From: Sepiola atlantica
Taxonomy: Eukaryota > Mollusca > Cephalopoda > Sepiida > Sepiolidae
Length of the DNA: 64,000 nucleotides
Assembly: GCA_963556195.1 (NCBI GenBank)
Contig: OY744546.1
Span: 69,610,704 to 69,674,703, forward strand
Direction of reading: 5' to 3'
Each line of letters starts with the position of its first letter. The first letter of the stretch is position 1. Below the pieces are notes generated by a model. That model was not told the origin of the DNA, did no database searches, and was given only the letters and a program-made list of their open reading frames with translations. Position numbers and translations under genes: made by a program. Positions 1-10,515 of this stretch are shown here, one piece after another.

Positions 1-164
1 TTTTTCATGGTAAACAACTGATGATCCCTTAAAATAGTGTTAGAAATAAACTAATATAATAACTGTAAAAAATAAATTGACTTACATGAGTGATTTTCCA
101 CTGGAAGACTTGGGACTATAAGTTTGTTTTTTTTTAATTTTTTTTTTTTTAATTTTTTTTTTTA

Positions 165-678
165 ATATAGTTTTAATGGTTGAGAAACTTCCGAGACTAT
201 ATATATATATATATATAAAATAAAATAGGTCGGGTTCATTTTATATTCCAATAACCATGTTTTTATTTTATTATTATATTTTTTTTCACATTTCCAACAA
301 ACATAACATTTCTGTGAGATATATTTTTTACAGTCAGTTTCATTTGTTGTGAGCCAAACAACATTTTTATGTCAATATCGTCTCTGCAACACTACAAAAT
401 CACCAGAAAAATTAACAAAGAGTAAAAAGTTATTGGATCAAAATGTCTTCAAAAAAACTACACTATACAGTGGTGAAACCAAATAAAAAACAAAGAAAAG
501 AGAAAACTCACACATGGGGGAACCCACTAGTACACCATTTTGAATTAAAATATAAAATGAACCTGACTTATATATGCTCTGTTGTTACTAATTGACAATC
601 ATCGAGCTGAATCTTTTAAAGAGACTGTAAAGTAAAAAAGGAACTGATAGTATATGCTAATACATATATTGTCATTAA

Positions 679-690
<12 letters not shown>
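165..690 (+). repeat. Dispersed repeat G, copy 1 (foldback-type, flanked by TA tract)
   Basis: The block from the AT-rich lead-in (motif GGTTGAGAAACTTCCGAGAC at about 178) to the TA tract at 684 recurs elsewhere in pieces. The lead-in recurs at about 22506-22555, and the body recurs at 25970-26540. Shared landmarks are a segment reading ATATCGTCTCTGCAACA, a segment starting GAACCTGACTTATAT, and the stretch CTGAATCTTTTAAAGAGACT before the TA tract. The copy at 26 kb has inverted arms. There is no coding potential. It may be a non-autonomous element or a detached terminal repeat; its class is unknown. Confidence 0.6.

Positions 691-721
<31 letters not shown>
684..721. repeat. (TA)n microsatellite
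   Basis: Uninterrupted alternating TA. It follows dispersed repeat G directly, and a second TA tract follows the other copy at 26537. Confidence 0.95.
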
Positions 722-726
<5 letters not shown>

Positions 727-1392
727 CGCTAAGGTGTACATACATGTGTCACGCTCCTAAGGAAATTCAATAAATAAACAACAAATAAATTGGACGGAGA
801 GACTTGGAATCGAAACCGTAACATCTAGCTGAAAAGCGGTGACTTTACCACTGAGCTAACTAAATGAAGTTGTTAAATAGATCAAAATTAACTTAATTAA
901 ACCATTAACTTACCCCGTTTGCTACTGTCACTTCAGTGTGGAAGGAGGAAGACATTGTGGAAGGAGGTGGAGACGCGGAAACGCTTACCAAATAGGCCGG
1001 TTTCAGGCTTACGATATTTATTTATTATTTATTTTTTTTAATATCTAAAATTTCTTCTTCTTCTTCTTATTATTATTTATATATTAATACGATAGAGTGT
1101 GTATTATTTATTGTGTGTCACGATCTGACACTCCTACTTAAAATTTGCCCCTAGGGAGAAGGGAGAGAGGGTGCGAGTTAGAGGGGAGTCGCAACCGATG
1201 GTGCCTGCTGAAGAGACGGCTTTTGCCCCGGTAACCGAGTAATATAAATAAATATATATACTGTCATCCCGTCACGCAAAATTTTGGCAAGTAAAATATG
1301 TGCATATTTCTAGCCACCGGATAATATTATTAACAGTAAATTATACAGATTGATGTAAAAAACACTGTGGAATTTCCACAGGGCCCAGCTAG
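713..1392 (+). mobile_element. Helitron-like composite repeat with tRNA-like segment, copy 1
   Basis: A roughly 680-bp composite that recurs at about 23771-24453. It contains a minus-strand tRNA-like stretch at 826-890 (A-box-like GCTCAGTGGTAAAG, B-box-like GGTTTCGATTCC). A terminal-type motif, ATATTAATACGATAG, lies at about 1080. The right end carries the self-complementary stretch GTGGAATTTCCAC, then GGGCCCAGCTAG|T. A short hairpin followed by CTAG and a T is what Helitron 3' ends look like, and the related copy at 18786 starts TC after an A. No Rep/helicase coding is present, so any element is non-autonomous. The class assignment is inference. Confidence 0.5.
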
Positions 1393-1860
1393 TATATATA
1401 AATAGATTAAAAAATTATTATTTATAAACCAATGGAATTCATGTAAACTAAGAGAATGAAAAATCTGATCTCAAACCTCGGCTGCCTTATGGTCATACCC
1501 ATTCATATGAAAGGCTTCGGGAGTAAACAATGAGGATAAGTCTGGAACTGGAGTCCGCAAGGCAATTCGAGGTTGTAAACAGCAACGTTCTGACAACACC
1601 TGCGATTGCGCAAGAACCATGTCCATAGGTACTTGCTTTACCAATGAACAATTCCAGACATGTAGAGAGGGAGGGTTGTGTTCCTTTGGTAACAGTTTGC
1701 CTTCTATAACTACATAACCAGGCTCCACCAAGACTGAAAGATGCCAATATATATTTTATAGTGCTCAATGTTATAAATTAAAAAAAAATATATGACAAAG
1801 TTGATGCAATTTGGAGTATTTACATCATTCAGACTACTATTCTCATCTTGAATTTTATCT

Positions 1861-1906
1861 GCACAGCGTTCCGACCGATGTAACGTCTAACTTTCTTCAG
1901 GTGTCT
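1861..1906 (-). ncRNA. Hammerhead-like motif, family E copy 1 (degenerate)
   Basis: On the minus strand, CAC then CTGAAGA is followed by a loop region, GGAAC where GAAAC is expected, and then GTG. This is the same layout as the better copy at 13561-13602. The G-to-A-rich core is damaged, so activity is unlikely. It faces copy 2 at 2338 in inverted orientation. Confidence 0.35.
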
Positions 1907-1984
1907 GCGATACTACGTCCAATACTAAGAATACAATGAAGAATTTTTATGTTGAACTCTGGAACTAAAATTCATACCAGGATT

Positions 1985-2110
1985 GTCCACAAGTGCCCGT
2001 GGTGCAACACATAAAAATACTAAGTAATAATCAGTTCTAAGTTACGGTCTTCTGGAGGTTAAAGGTTCAATCCTCAATACGGGCGATACTAAGAATACAA
2101 TTACGAATTA
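1985..2110 (+). repeat. tRNA-headed SINE fragment (family T3)
   Basis: The stretch AAGGTTCAATCCTC is a B-box-like sequence. It is preceded by CAGTTCTAAG and followed by CGGGCGATAC. The same series is found on the minus strand at 13385-13502, where an A-box-like GGCGCAGTGGATATAG is also kept. The 5' half of this copy is eroded. Confidence 0.5.
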
Positions 2111-2126
2111 CTTAAGACTTCTCAGT

Positions 2127-2219
2127 ACTTTTTTACATTAGGACCCACACTAACTTTGACCCTAACCATAACCCTAACGACAAGGTCAAAGTTAGCGTGA
2201 GTCCTAATGTAAAAAAAGC
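2127..2219. repeat. Short inverted repeat enclosing telomere-like CCCTAA
   Basis: Arms of about 35 bp (2127-2160 and 2183-2219) are near-perfect reverse complements. The loop reads CCCTAACCATAACCCTAA. It would fold into a hairpin and resembles a tiny foldback element. Confidence 0.75.
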
Positions 2220-2337
2220 ACCGACTTCTACACAGACATGGCTGATGGAATGAGAGCAAGCTACCCCCCCCCCCCCCTGTAGATTAAATAAAGGGTTCCG
2301 TCTGAAATTCTGTACAGATTCCTGAGTGCAACAAGAA

Positions 2338-2382
2338 GATTTGAAGAAGGTCAGAGGTTACATCGGCCGAAACATTGTGAGA
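2338..2382 (+). ncRNA. Hammerhead-like motif, family E copy 2 (degenerate)
   Basis: TTGAAGA (instead of CTGAAGA), then GGTC...GGCC able to pair as stem II, then GAAACATTGTG. It lies in the inverted partner of the 1.8-2.0 kb copy. The altered first core base argues against activity. Confidence 0.35.
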
Positions 2383-2544
2383 ATAACGTCCAAGATAAGA
2401 ACAATAGTCTGAATAATACAAATAATCAATTCTCATCGCAAAAATTCTGAAACAGAGCTGATGCAATTTTTCAAGATGACTCACCTCACAGATCTCAAAT
2501 TACATCTTGTCTTCGGGAGGCAATCCTTAATGTTGCAGTTCACT

Positions 2545-2896
2545 TTTTATTTGAATGGTTTTATTTGAATGGTTTTATTTGAATGGTTTTATTTAGATGG
2601 TTTTATTTGAATGGTTTTATGTGAATGGTTTATTTTGAAAGGTTTTATGTGAATGATTTTATTTGAAAGGTTTTATTTGAATGGTTTTATTTGAAAGGTT
2701 TTATTTGAAAGGTTTTATTTGAAAGGTTTTATTTGAAAGGTTTTATGTGAATGGTTTTATGTGAATGGTTTTATGTGAATGGTTTTATGTGAATGGTTTT
2801 ATGTGAATGGTTTTATTTGAAAGGTTTTATTTGAAAGGTTTTATGTGAACGGTTTTATTTGAACGGTTTTATTTGAAAGGTTTTATTTGAATGGTT
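2545..2896 (+). repeat. 14-bp minisatellite
   Basis: About 25 tandem copies of GGTTTTATTTGAAT, with two recurrent variants (TATGTGAAT and TATTTGAAA). Variants are partly clustered in runs, which fits local slippage and duplication. Confidence 0.95.
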
Positions 2897-2956
2897 TCAA
2901 TGTAACAATGAAGGTCGCTTCTCATGTAAAATTAATTCCTTTTTGCATCTTATTAT

Positions 2957-3376
2957 TTATTCAATTTTGTGTATATCTGTTGTAGTAGGCCTCCGTCGGG
3001 CAGGGTCGACCATGGGTGATGCATCCTTAGCCAATTTGTCCTGTCTGTCTGCTCGGCTGGAGCAGAGCTGCTTTTGGCTAAAGAAATCAATGTAGGAGTA
3101 GCAGTCTCTGTCGCAAAGGTCACTGGCAATTCTGAAGCATCCTCTCCAGGTTGTAGGCTGTAGGTTTGTCGATTGAGTGTTGTTGGATGCTAGCTTGCCC
3201 ACGTAGCACATCCCCCCCCCTCTCTCCACATCACTGTTACAGTTTGGCACCAACGCCGTTGCAGGAACTGCTAGAACCAAGTTGTAGACAACGTCAGACT
3301 GCCTTAGGAGTTCCATTTCAGATTTTTCCCTGAGGTTTTCCTCTGATGCCTTTCCCCATGGGTGGGTATTCCACAA
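2957..3376 (-). other. Unrecognised 139-codon open frame
   Basis: An uninterrupted minus-strand frame in a locally GC-richer patch. It has seven cysteines and no motif I recognise. It is not low complexity, unlike most long frames here. No flanking exon, polyA signal or paralogous copy was seen. It could be a fragment of an unfamiliar transposon or a chance frame. Confidence 0.2.
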
Positions 3377-3539
3377 GGCAGCGGAGGTTTGAAATCAGTT
3401 TTACCTTCCCCTCGATGGGCTGCCTTCCAAGGCTGACGAGCTCCACCTATCCAAATGTTTTATAATATATATGTATTATCACTGTTTATTACGGCTGCTA
3501 TTAAAAAGAATATATATTTATTTGTTAGCATTAAAATAT

Positions 3540-3732
3540 TGGTCACTAGTACATATCTAGTGTTAATCAGTTAGAGTTAGTACATATCTAGTGTTAATCA
3601 AGTTAGAGTTAGTATATATCTAGTGTTACTCAGGTTAGGGTTAGTATATATCTAGTGTTACTCAGGTTAGAGTTAGTACATATCTAGTGTTAATCAGGTT
3701 AGGGTTAGTACATTTCTAGTGTTAATCAGGAG
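3540..3732 (+). repeat. ~36-bp tandem repeat with GGTTAGGGTTAG core
   Basis: Five to six units built on CATATCTAGTGTTAATCAGG plus TTAGRGTTAGTA. Several units contain the TTAGGG telomere motif, echoing the larger array at 41.3 kb. Confidence 0.9.
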
Positions 3733-4236
3733 TCTTTTCATTTTCAATTTTGCTTTGCATTTTTTTTTTCCCAAATTGATCAAACGATAACAATATCGTA
3801 ATATTTAGATTTAAATATTAAGATTCCTTGAAAAAAAACTAAAAATTTCAAATAAAAAGGTTTTAAACTTTAACTTCACCATCCACGGGTCATTTGGTAA
3901 ATATTTTAGTATAATAAAAGATTTGACAATGGTGATGGATTGTTTTGGGGTAAACATGCTCCCACCACCACACTGGTTCTACTTTATACATTAGATACAG
4001 GAAAATTTGCCCCACGATTAAGATTGTAAGTATCAAAATTTAATTATATTTCTAAAATTCCATGATCAAAATGTGTTATATTTTACTTTGTAGGAATGTT
4101 TCGAACCTTCCAACGGGATTTAAGTTTATTTCGGCTGAACACTGCACGTCAATTTTCCCAGATCCTTGAGAGCAATTGCAGTCCGATATCCTCAAATCCA
4201 AAGGAACCACTAAAAATATCTGCTATGGTATGTATA

Positions 4237-4960
4237 CTATGGAATGTCTTTTTTTCTTCTGCTTCTATTCATTTAACACCACTTTCCCCTGGTTCAGGGG
4301 TCGGACGTTTTCTGATATTACGTAAGCTCAGTCTCCAAATTCCACTCTGTGCGATCTTGTCCAATCACTTGCTTCCAAGTTCTCCTTGGCGAGCCAATCT
4401 TACTGCGATTTATGACATTCATGCTTCTGCAACAGTTTATCCAGGAGGGGGAACGTTCTACATGATCATACCAGCGTAATCGATTCATCCCTAGGATTAC
4501 CTCCATGCTGGGCAAGTGTAGTGCTTTCAGCAAATCCTCTGACCTGATGTGTTGGGTTTGGTCATTTAAACCGTAAAATCTATTACGTTGAGATCGGGAC
4601 GTTTTGAGTGTCATTCTTTTTATTCAATGAAGTCAGCAACAGCGCCTTCGGATGATCTGCGCTTTGCTTAATCTTGTGGTTCAGCAGGTCAGCAGTCTCC
4701 ATTAAGGACATTCATTTTTCTCTAACTGGTTATCCAGGAGTATGAATGTTCCACATGACCATACCAGCGTAATCGATTCATCCTCAGGATAACCTCCATG
4801 CTGGGCAAGTGTCGTGTTTTCAGCAAATCCGCTGATCTGATGTGTTGGATTTGGTCAGATTTCACATTGCAGATCCATCTGATCATAGATTTGTCATTGC
4901 GCTGCAGACAGGCAAGAGAGGACTGAGCGAGGGCCCAGCATTTACTGCCATATATCATGA
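4237..4960 (-). pseudogene. LINE retrotransposon 3' coding relic (two partial overlapping copies)
   Basis: Two minus-strand frames encode the same protein region. At 4722-4958 it starts MIYGSKCWAL and contains MIRWICNV and RLRWYGHVE. At 4318-4614 it contains RLRWYDHVE followed by GSPRRTWKQVI. The series Y-G-(S)-(K/E)-C-W-A-L, M-(L/I)-R-W, R-L-R-W-(F/Y)-G-H-V and G-R-P-(R/K)-(K/R)-T-W is the well-known end of many non-LTR retrotransposon ORF2 proteins, after the RT domain. Frame breaks separate the segments and no RT catalytic box is present. The head-to-tail partial duplication suggests two nearby insertions or an internal duplication. The clade cannot be assigned by eye. Confidence 0.75.
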
Positions 4961-5044
4961 CGCTCCTTGTAAAGATGGACAGAACATGATGTTATCAGAA
5001 GCAACAACAATAGGATTATATTAATAACGAACAAACGGTGGAAA

Positions 5045-5378
5045 CTTTTGGCCAAGATCAAAGTGTAGTATCTGTTCCGATGGATACTATACCCTATACA
5101 CCGGTATCATCTTGGCCTTCGGGTCTTGATTCCGCCGTTCTGTGGGTTGGTCCTGTGTAGTTCTAGGAGGTCCACCCTCCCAGGCTTTGCCTCCCCTCTT
5201 TGGGGTGGAGTAAGTTTATCGCTTACTGCCTGAGGCGCCCCTACCGGGGAATGTCGATGGGGCTGCCCAGGCATTTTTTGTAGGCCAGAGTGCTCACCTT
5301 CTCGGGCGCTGTCTTTTCAAATCCCACTTTCCAGACCTTGTGTCACATCTTACCTTGTGGGAGGAAGATAAATAAAAC
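5045..5378 (+). mobile_element. U2-headed SINE (family A), copy 1
   Basis: Starts TTTTGGCCAAGATCAAAGTG and continues TAGTATCTGTTC. This matches the first ~40 nt of U2 snRNA (GGCCUUUUGGCUAAGAUCAA followed by GUGUAGUAUCUGUUC), with one extra A. A family-specific body with hairpin pairs follows: CCTCCCAGGC, then CTCCCCTCTTTGGGG, then GGCGCCCCTACCGGGG. The copy stops near GTAAGATAAATAAA and lacks the final tail seen in other copies. It lies just downstream of a LINE relic. Confidence 0.85.
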
Positions 5379-5908
5379 GGTGGAAACATGTTCTGAAAGT
5401 CTTGTTTCCCTACTGAAAAGTAACGACAATAGAGAAACAAGTAATACAGCAATAAAAAACACATGACCTGGATTCAGTTTGTTTGCGTTAAGAACAATAA
5501 AAGAAAATAAGAACTATAGAACAATAAGTAATCTTCCACTCTATAATAAAAACCAATGTGTATTTCTGTGTATTTTATATACTTTTTAGTTATATTCCAA
5601 TGACCAAAGCAAAAAATCAATCCATTACCATAATTTTTATTCATTTACTTATTTTCTCAATTTCCTCATTTTCTGACTTCGACGAATAGCTGTATTTTTT
5701 TACAATTTGAAATAGACTTTTTCTTATAAAGTGGGGAATTTCTTCTAAATTCATTTCAGGGGTGGGGTAGGTGTGAAGTGGTTGTCTGACTTACTATTTG
5801 CTTTTTTGCTTCCCCTCACCGTTTGAAATGGTTTTGACCAGCGGTTAAAAAAAAGCATGTTTTACTTGCTAATTTTTGCTTGACGGGATGGAAGTACATA
5901 CATTTATT

Positions 5909-6024
<116 letters not shown>

Positions 6025-6102
6025 ATAATAATAGAGTTAACAATAAGTGAAGTATCGTTAAAGTGATCTATCGTGATAAAGTAAAGCTCAATACGTTGAG
6101 TA

Positions 6103-6470
6103 TTGATTTACTCCTCTCCAGAAGTTAGGCACAAGGCCAGTTTTATCTTACTCCCACAAGTAAGATGTGACCCAAGGTCGGGTCGGGAAAGTGGGGTTTG
6201 AAAAGCCAGCGCCCGAGAGGTGAGCACTCTGTCCATTAAAAATTGCCTGGGCAGCGCCGTCAGCATTCTCCGGTAGAGACGCCTCAGGCAGTAAGTAATA
6301 CACTTTCTCCTCCCCAAAGAGGGGAGGCGAAGTCTGGGAGGGTGGACCTCCTAGAACTGCACAGGACAGACCCATAGACCGGCGTAAATCAAGCTCCGAA
6401 GGCCAAGACAATACCAGTCTATGGGGTGCAGTATCCATCGGAACAGATACTACACTTTGATCTTAGCCAA
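6103..6470 (-). mobile_element. U2-headed SINE (family A), copy 2, with target-site duplication
   Basis: A full-length minus-strand copy. Its U2-like head ends at 6470 (reads TTGGCTAAGATCAAAGTG on the minus strand), and its tail begins at 6103. It is bounded by the direct repeat ACGTTGAGTA at 6093-6102 and 6471-6480. The paralogous empty site exists at about 25070-25095, so this is a genuine retrotransposition event. This copy carries the ~45-bp internal segment (GTGCTCACCTCTCGGGCGCT region) that the copy at 11351 lacks. Confidence 0.9.
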
Positions 6471-6582
6471 ACGTTGAGTAGAGCAATCAATTTAAAGAAG
6501 GAAAGATGAAGATAAAAAATTGCATAGATTACATAAAATTGATACAAATGTTATTACATCGAAAGTTCAGATGCAATGAGTT

Positions 6583-6650
6583 ACACTAATCCTTAAACCA
6601 TGGTTTTTCAAAGATAAAACTCTTCTCGTCAGTTTAAGGATTAGTGTAAC
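6583..6650 (-). ncRNA. Hammerhead-like motif, family B copy 1
   Basis: Read on the minus strand: CTGACGA, stem II GAAGA...TCTTT, GAA, then the self-complementary AAACCATGGTTT (stem III), A, and AGGATTAG. Upstream CTAATCCT can pair with AGGATTAG as stem I, but four extra bases (TAAA) separate it from the core. Core positions C-U-G-A-N-G-A and G-A-A-A are all intact. Compare copies at 22639 and 25198. Confidence 0.5.
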
Positions 6651-6737
6651 TCCTTGCATCTGAACTTTCGATGTAATAAAATTTGTATCAATTTTATGTA
6701 ATTTTATGCAATTTTTTTATCTTCATCTTTCCTTCTT

Positions 6738-6743
<6 letters not shown>

Positions 6744-6774
<31 letters not shown>
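6744..6774. repeat. (TA)n microsatellite
   Basis: TA tract at the right end of the foldback element. Confidence 0.95.
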
Positions 6775-6777
<3 letters not shown>

Positions 6778-7039
6778 ACCGTATTTATTTTTAAATATGA
6801 TGAATTGAAAAATAAAAAGACTGAAAGGGCGAGCTAACCGGTTTCGAACTTTGCTCAACAGAGCTAAATTGAGGTTAGGATTAAGAGAAAAAAAATGATG
6901 CTATGGAGATAGGATCGAATTTTTTTTCCTTTATTTTCAACTAAAAATAATCTTGGTCATAAACACAGAAAATCAATGTCTAACCACCACAGAAATATGA
7001 CTGGGGCTCCATTGGCTTACGCGTGAGCCTTCATTTCTG

Positions 7040-7560
7040 ATGCGGCAGCCTAGCAAAAATATGCGACCGGAAGGAGCATATATTTGCTAGTATATATAAT
7101 GAAGATTCATATATGTTTTCAGGCATGTCCGTCCGGATTTTTCTCCGCAACCATCCATTGAATTTCTCTGAAATTTTGCATGAAGTTGTAACTTTGGTCA
7201 GGTTGGGAAGTGACATTCTCCGATTTTTGAAAAAGATCTGGTTAGCCCCATAGGGGGTCAAAAGGCCCCGAAATGGCAAAAAGTGACATTTTTTGCCCCA
7301 TAACTTTTCATCCATCTATTCAATTTCTCTGAAACTTGGCCAAAATGTAGAGGCAATTGTTCTGGATATAAAATCAGCATCCTTGACCTCAGAAAAATTC
7401 TGGTTCGCGCCCCCAGGGGGTCAAAAATGCCCCAAATTGCCCGAATTTGTTGCATTTTACACTTGCCACATCGAGTCACATACAGAGGGGAACCACGCAT
7501 GCGCGGCTTGTTCTAATGGAGATTTGATATTTGTCTGAAACCGAACCTATACTATTTCTG
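7040..7560 (+). mobile_element. Helitron-like terminal hairpin plus internally repeated sequence
   Basis: At 7052-7095 the complementary pair GCAAAAATATGC / GCATATATTTGC is followed by TAG|T, forming a hairpin next to CTAGT. Similar ends occur at 8350-8365 and 38698-38738. From 7110 to 7470 a ~190-bp segment is repeated twice imperfectly (shared CAATTTCTCTGAAA and CC..AGGGGGTCAAAA). No coding capacity. The Helitron label is inference from the hairpin-CTAG-T layout. Confidence 0.35.
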
Positions 7561-7587
7561 CTATTAAACTATCTTTTAATGTTCCAT

Positions 7588-7800
7588 TCAGGAGACTGGG
7601 TAATGTAGTATCTGCTCTGTTGTCATGATACCATTCTCCCAGGTATTACCTTTTCCTTTATGGGGAAGGGGGCAGTTTAATATATGCTCATTTGTCATGA
7701 TACCATCTTCCTAGACATTACTTCCTACTTTTTGAAAGTAGGTGGGTAGTGTAGTATCTGTTCCATCCTCTCTTCTTTTGGGGAGAGGTCAGTGTAGTGA
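7588..7800 (+). repeat. Tandem U2-like units, array 1 (3 units)
   Basis: Three ~75-bp units each begin (G)TAGTATCTGTTC or a close variant. Two continue TGTCATGATACCATCCTCCCA and CATTACCTCCT, ending in a GGGGAGG-type complement. The first part equals the U2 snRNA 5' region. The block is preceded at 7514 by AATGGAGATTTGATAT, the same lead-in as the longer array at 38.1 kb. Confidence 0.6.
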
Positions 7801-7804
7801 TATT

Positions 7805-8365
7805 AAAAAAAATGTTATGGAAGTATTAAACCACTTGATGAAAGAAACTAATCATAATAATAAAAAGGGAGAAGAAGGTAGAATCATTTCAAGATAAACC
7901 AAGCCTGACAGAAATCCCACCGCCAGCATCCAATCTCCGGGACTCCAAACAGGCCATTAAAAAAGTGAGCCCTTCAAGAACCTAATAGGGAAGGAAGGAG
8001 TTATAATTCTGACTGACAAAATAGTCTACCCTAAACTGGTTAAGTGGCTCTAACTAAAAATCGGTGTTTTTATCATAACACCATTTATTTTTTTAGTGTA
8101 CCTTTTAATATACTTTCACATATATATATATATATATAACAATAGTAAATATTTGAAAGGAACTTATAAGAAAAAGGAAATACAATTTTTTTTTATGGAA
8201 GTCGCTCCAGACAAGACATGAAGCCACTTTATGAAAGGAGCTAATCCTTATAATAAAAAGGGCGAGGAAAGTAGAATCACTTCAAGACAAATATAGCCTA
8301 AAAGAGATCCCACCACCAGCGTTCAATCCACTGGATTCACTCATCACATATTTTTGCTAGTGAAG
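7805..8365 (+). repeat. Two copies of a ~170-bp dispersed repeat
   Basis: 7810-7980 and 8185-8350 share GAAACTAATCATAATAAT/AAAAAGGG, TAGAATCA.TTCAAGA and ATCCCACC.CCAGC.TTCAATC. A shorter third copy lies at about 46117-46180 (GTCGCTCCAGACAAGGCATG). The CAGCGTTCAATCC string resembles a tRNA B box. Coding frames are absent. Confidence 0.5.
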
Positions 8366-8439
8366 TAATGTAAAAATGATTTAATTTGTTATCTTGGAAA
8401 AAATGTAAAAAAAATTGTTTGTGGAGGAGATGGTGGTTT

Positions 8440-8770
8440 TACTTACTTCAGTTGATGCCTTATAGGATTCTTTCCTGTAAACGTGGACGATTCTTCCCCT
8501 TTTAATTTTGTCTCATTCTTCTTTCACTTTCTCTAAGAATCTGTCAAGTTGATTTATGGAAAGCGTTGACGTCAAGTGTATTGCAGGAATTTGTTCAAGA
8601 GTGTATAGTGATGGTTCCATGAAGAATTCCTGTTGGTGATCCCTTTTAATTGATACCTCTCACACTGATTGTCGTCTGTCATAAATGTCTTGGCATCTGC
8701 ATAAGATACTTTGATGAAGGGCTTTTCTGGTTGCACAGTTCTATTGAAGTTTATTAAGGAGATCATTCTT
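8440..8770. other. No recognisable feature
   Basis: Non-repetitive sequence with a 64-codon minus-strand frame that shows no motif. It precedes the Jockey-like relic. Confidence 0.5.
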
Positions 8771-9075
8771 TGGATACGTCCTAAGATAGAATAGTGCTGT
8801 CACATCTGAAGAGGCGCCGCTCAAAGCCCTTTTCATTTTTGAGTACAAAATTGATTTTGCAATCTAGTGGGGAATGATACATTCTGTTCTTTACATTTGA
8901 ATCATTCTACTGCTCCAGAAAGTACCTGACCCCTGATGCAATTCTTTATTATCTATATAAGAGTCAAATACGATGGAGTATTGCTATCACATCTAGGGAG
9001 GCGCTGCTCAAAGCCCTTTTCGTTTTTGTGACAAAGTAAAAAATTGATTTTGAAATCCAGTGGGGAATATATATG
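8770..9075 (+). pseudogene. Jockey-like LINE RT relic, copy 1
   Basis: At about 8928 a frame reads TPDAILYYLYKSQIR, matching TPDAILYLYKSQIRPK of the copy at 45.7 kb and DAILYLYKSQIRH at 43.2 kb. This is the conserved block after the RT palm in Jockey-related non-LTR elements. The following GGSREALLKALF region occurs twice (8776-8880 and 8972-9070), so the copy carries an internal duplication. Frames are broken. Confidence 0.65.
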
Positions 9076-9130
9076 ATCATCTGCGAAGCCATGCAGTTCT
9101 CAGAACCAGATGATTAGTTTGTGGATGAGC

Positions 9131-9460
9131 ACGACTAAGATCAAAGTGTAGTATCTGTTCTGATGGATACTGCACCCCATAGACTGGTATTGTCTTGGCC
9201 TTCGGGGCTTGATTTACGCCGGTCTATGGGTCTGTCCTGTGCAGTTCTAGGAGGTCCACCCTCCCAGGCTTCTCCTCCCCTCTTTGGGGAGGAGTAAGTT
9301 TTATTGCTTACTGCCTGAGGCGCCCCTACCGGGGAATGCCGACGGAGCTGCCCAGGCAATTTTTAAACCCCACTTTCCCGACCCGACCTTGGGTCATATC
9401 TTACTTGTGGGAGTAAGATAAAAACTGGCCTTGTGCCTAACTCCTGGAGAGGAGTAAATC
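9131..9460 (+). mobile_element. U2-headed SINE (family A), copy 3
   Basis: Head reads CTAAGATCAAAGTGTAGTAT and the tail ends CCTGGAGAGGAGTAAATCAA. It lacks the ~45-bp GTGCTCACC segment, so it belongs to the short subtype with the copies at 11351 and 45176. Confidence 0.85.
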
Positions 9461-9964
9461 AATACCCGTGAAATAGCAGGATTTATGGTCAAGGTTTACT
9501 CCTCTGGATCAGCCGTATTCTGTCTATGCTGATGCATATTAACAGATTGACCTCAGATGATCATTCACTACGGAGAGTCTGTATTTTGCATATCACATAA
9601 TACTGGAATGCATGGAAACTTGTTGAGGATACCCTGAAGACTAACTCTGAAAGGTACTACCACTCTGCAAACACTTTCACCCTTAATTCGGCATTAAACA
9701 ACCTGAAAAGAGTTGATATGCCATAAAACCAAAAAATTAACCATATTCTTCTTTTCAGGTACAAGGAATCGGACCTGTTTTTAAATTGATGGTGACTATC
9801 CAAAACACATCCCTTGCTCGTCCGTCGACTAATTTGTTCATAACTTTTGAATTTAACAGCAAGTTTTATTCAGTGAAGAAGCCACGCATTTCAGTGAGTA
9901 TATCGTTTTAATTGTTAACTAGCATGATGCATGGGAATTCCTCTTTGGTTAATAAAAGAATACT

Positions 9965-10041
9965 AGAGCTGCCCAGGCATTTTTTGGTCCGTCAAGATGC
10001 TCTTTCTCTAGGGTGCTGGCTTTTCAAATCCCACTGTAGCA
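9965..10041 (+). repeat. U2-SINE internal fragment
   Basis: GAGCTGCCCAGGCATTTTTTGG and GCTGGCTTTTCAAATCCCACT match the middle of family A, without head or tail. Confidence 0.6.
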
Positions 10042-10079
10042 GCCATCATGCAGGTCCAGAAGGAAAAAGAGTGAGGGTT

Positions 10080-10515
10080 GCACCGTGCATTGTCCATCTG
10101 GGATTGAACTCAGAGTGTTCTAGTCACCAAATAGAAACGTGTGCTTTTTGTCATGTGACGAGACTTTACATATGCAAATGAACCTTGTTTTGCATTGGCT
10201 AATTCTTGTTGTGATAAAAAGCTTAGACACTTTGCTCTGGGGCGAGAGAGAGAAAGGTTGACGTTGTGACTACGTCGAGTGCAAAGAGAAAAAGAAAGAA
10301 GAAAAAAAAAGAAAAAAGGAATCAAATTCTGTCCGGAAAAGTTTGATTGTAAACGTCGCGTCGTTCTGGTGCGTGTTTGGACAGTTGGTAGTGAAAAGAC
10401 CAAAAAAGACAATTCGGCGGCCCGTTTGAACTCGGTCTTTATTTTATTAACTCTCTGTTACACCCACTTTTCGGATCTTGTGTCTAATCTTCCCGCCGTA
10501 GGAGAGAGATGAATA
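10080..10515 (+). repeat. Chimeric SINE-like block with the shared 3' tail
   Basis: A minus-strand B-box-like GAGTTCAATCCCAGA lies at about 10105. The right end (10462-10515) reads GATCTTGTGTCTAATCTTCC and GGAGAGAGATGAATAAA. It matches the tail of U2-SINE families A and B and of the tRNA-SINE at 13934. The middle is purine-rich and unassigned. Confidence 0.4.

Larger units (their letters stand above)
6030..6745 (-). mobile_element. Foldback element of hammerhead family B, copy 1 (interrupted by a U2 SINE)
   Basis: Two arms, about 6494-6597 and 6633-6745, are near-perfect reverse complements around a ~35-nt tip. The one-sided lead-in at about 6048-6092 (ATCTATCGTGATAA, AAAGCTCAATA) matches the copy at 25.03 kb. 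In that copy the sequence runs straight into TAGAGCAATCAA; here a SINE sits between. The right end runs into a TA tract. The tip carries a hammerhead-like core. Confidence 0.7.

Noticed and set aside
826..890. Functional tRNA genes at several A/B-box sites (also 13400, 13990, 18920, 49480, 62450)
   Set aside because: Acceptor and anticodon stems do not close and each site repeats inside a SINE-like unit.
5045..5378. A genuine U2 snRNA gene
   Set aside because: Only the first ~40 nt match; the branch-point region and Sm site region of U2 are absent.
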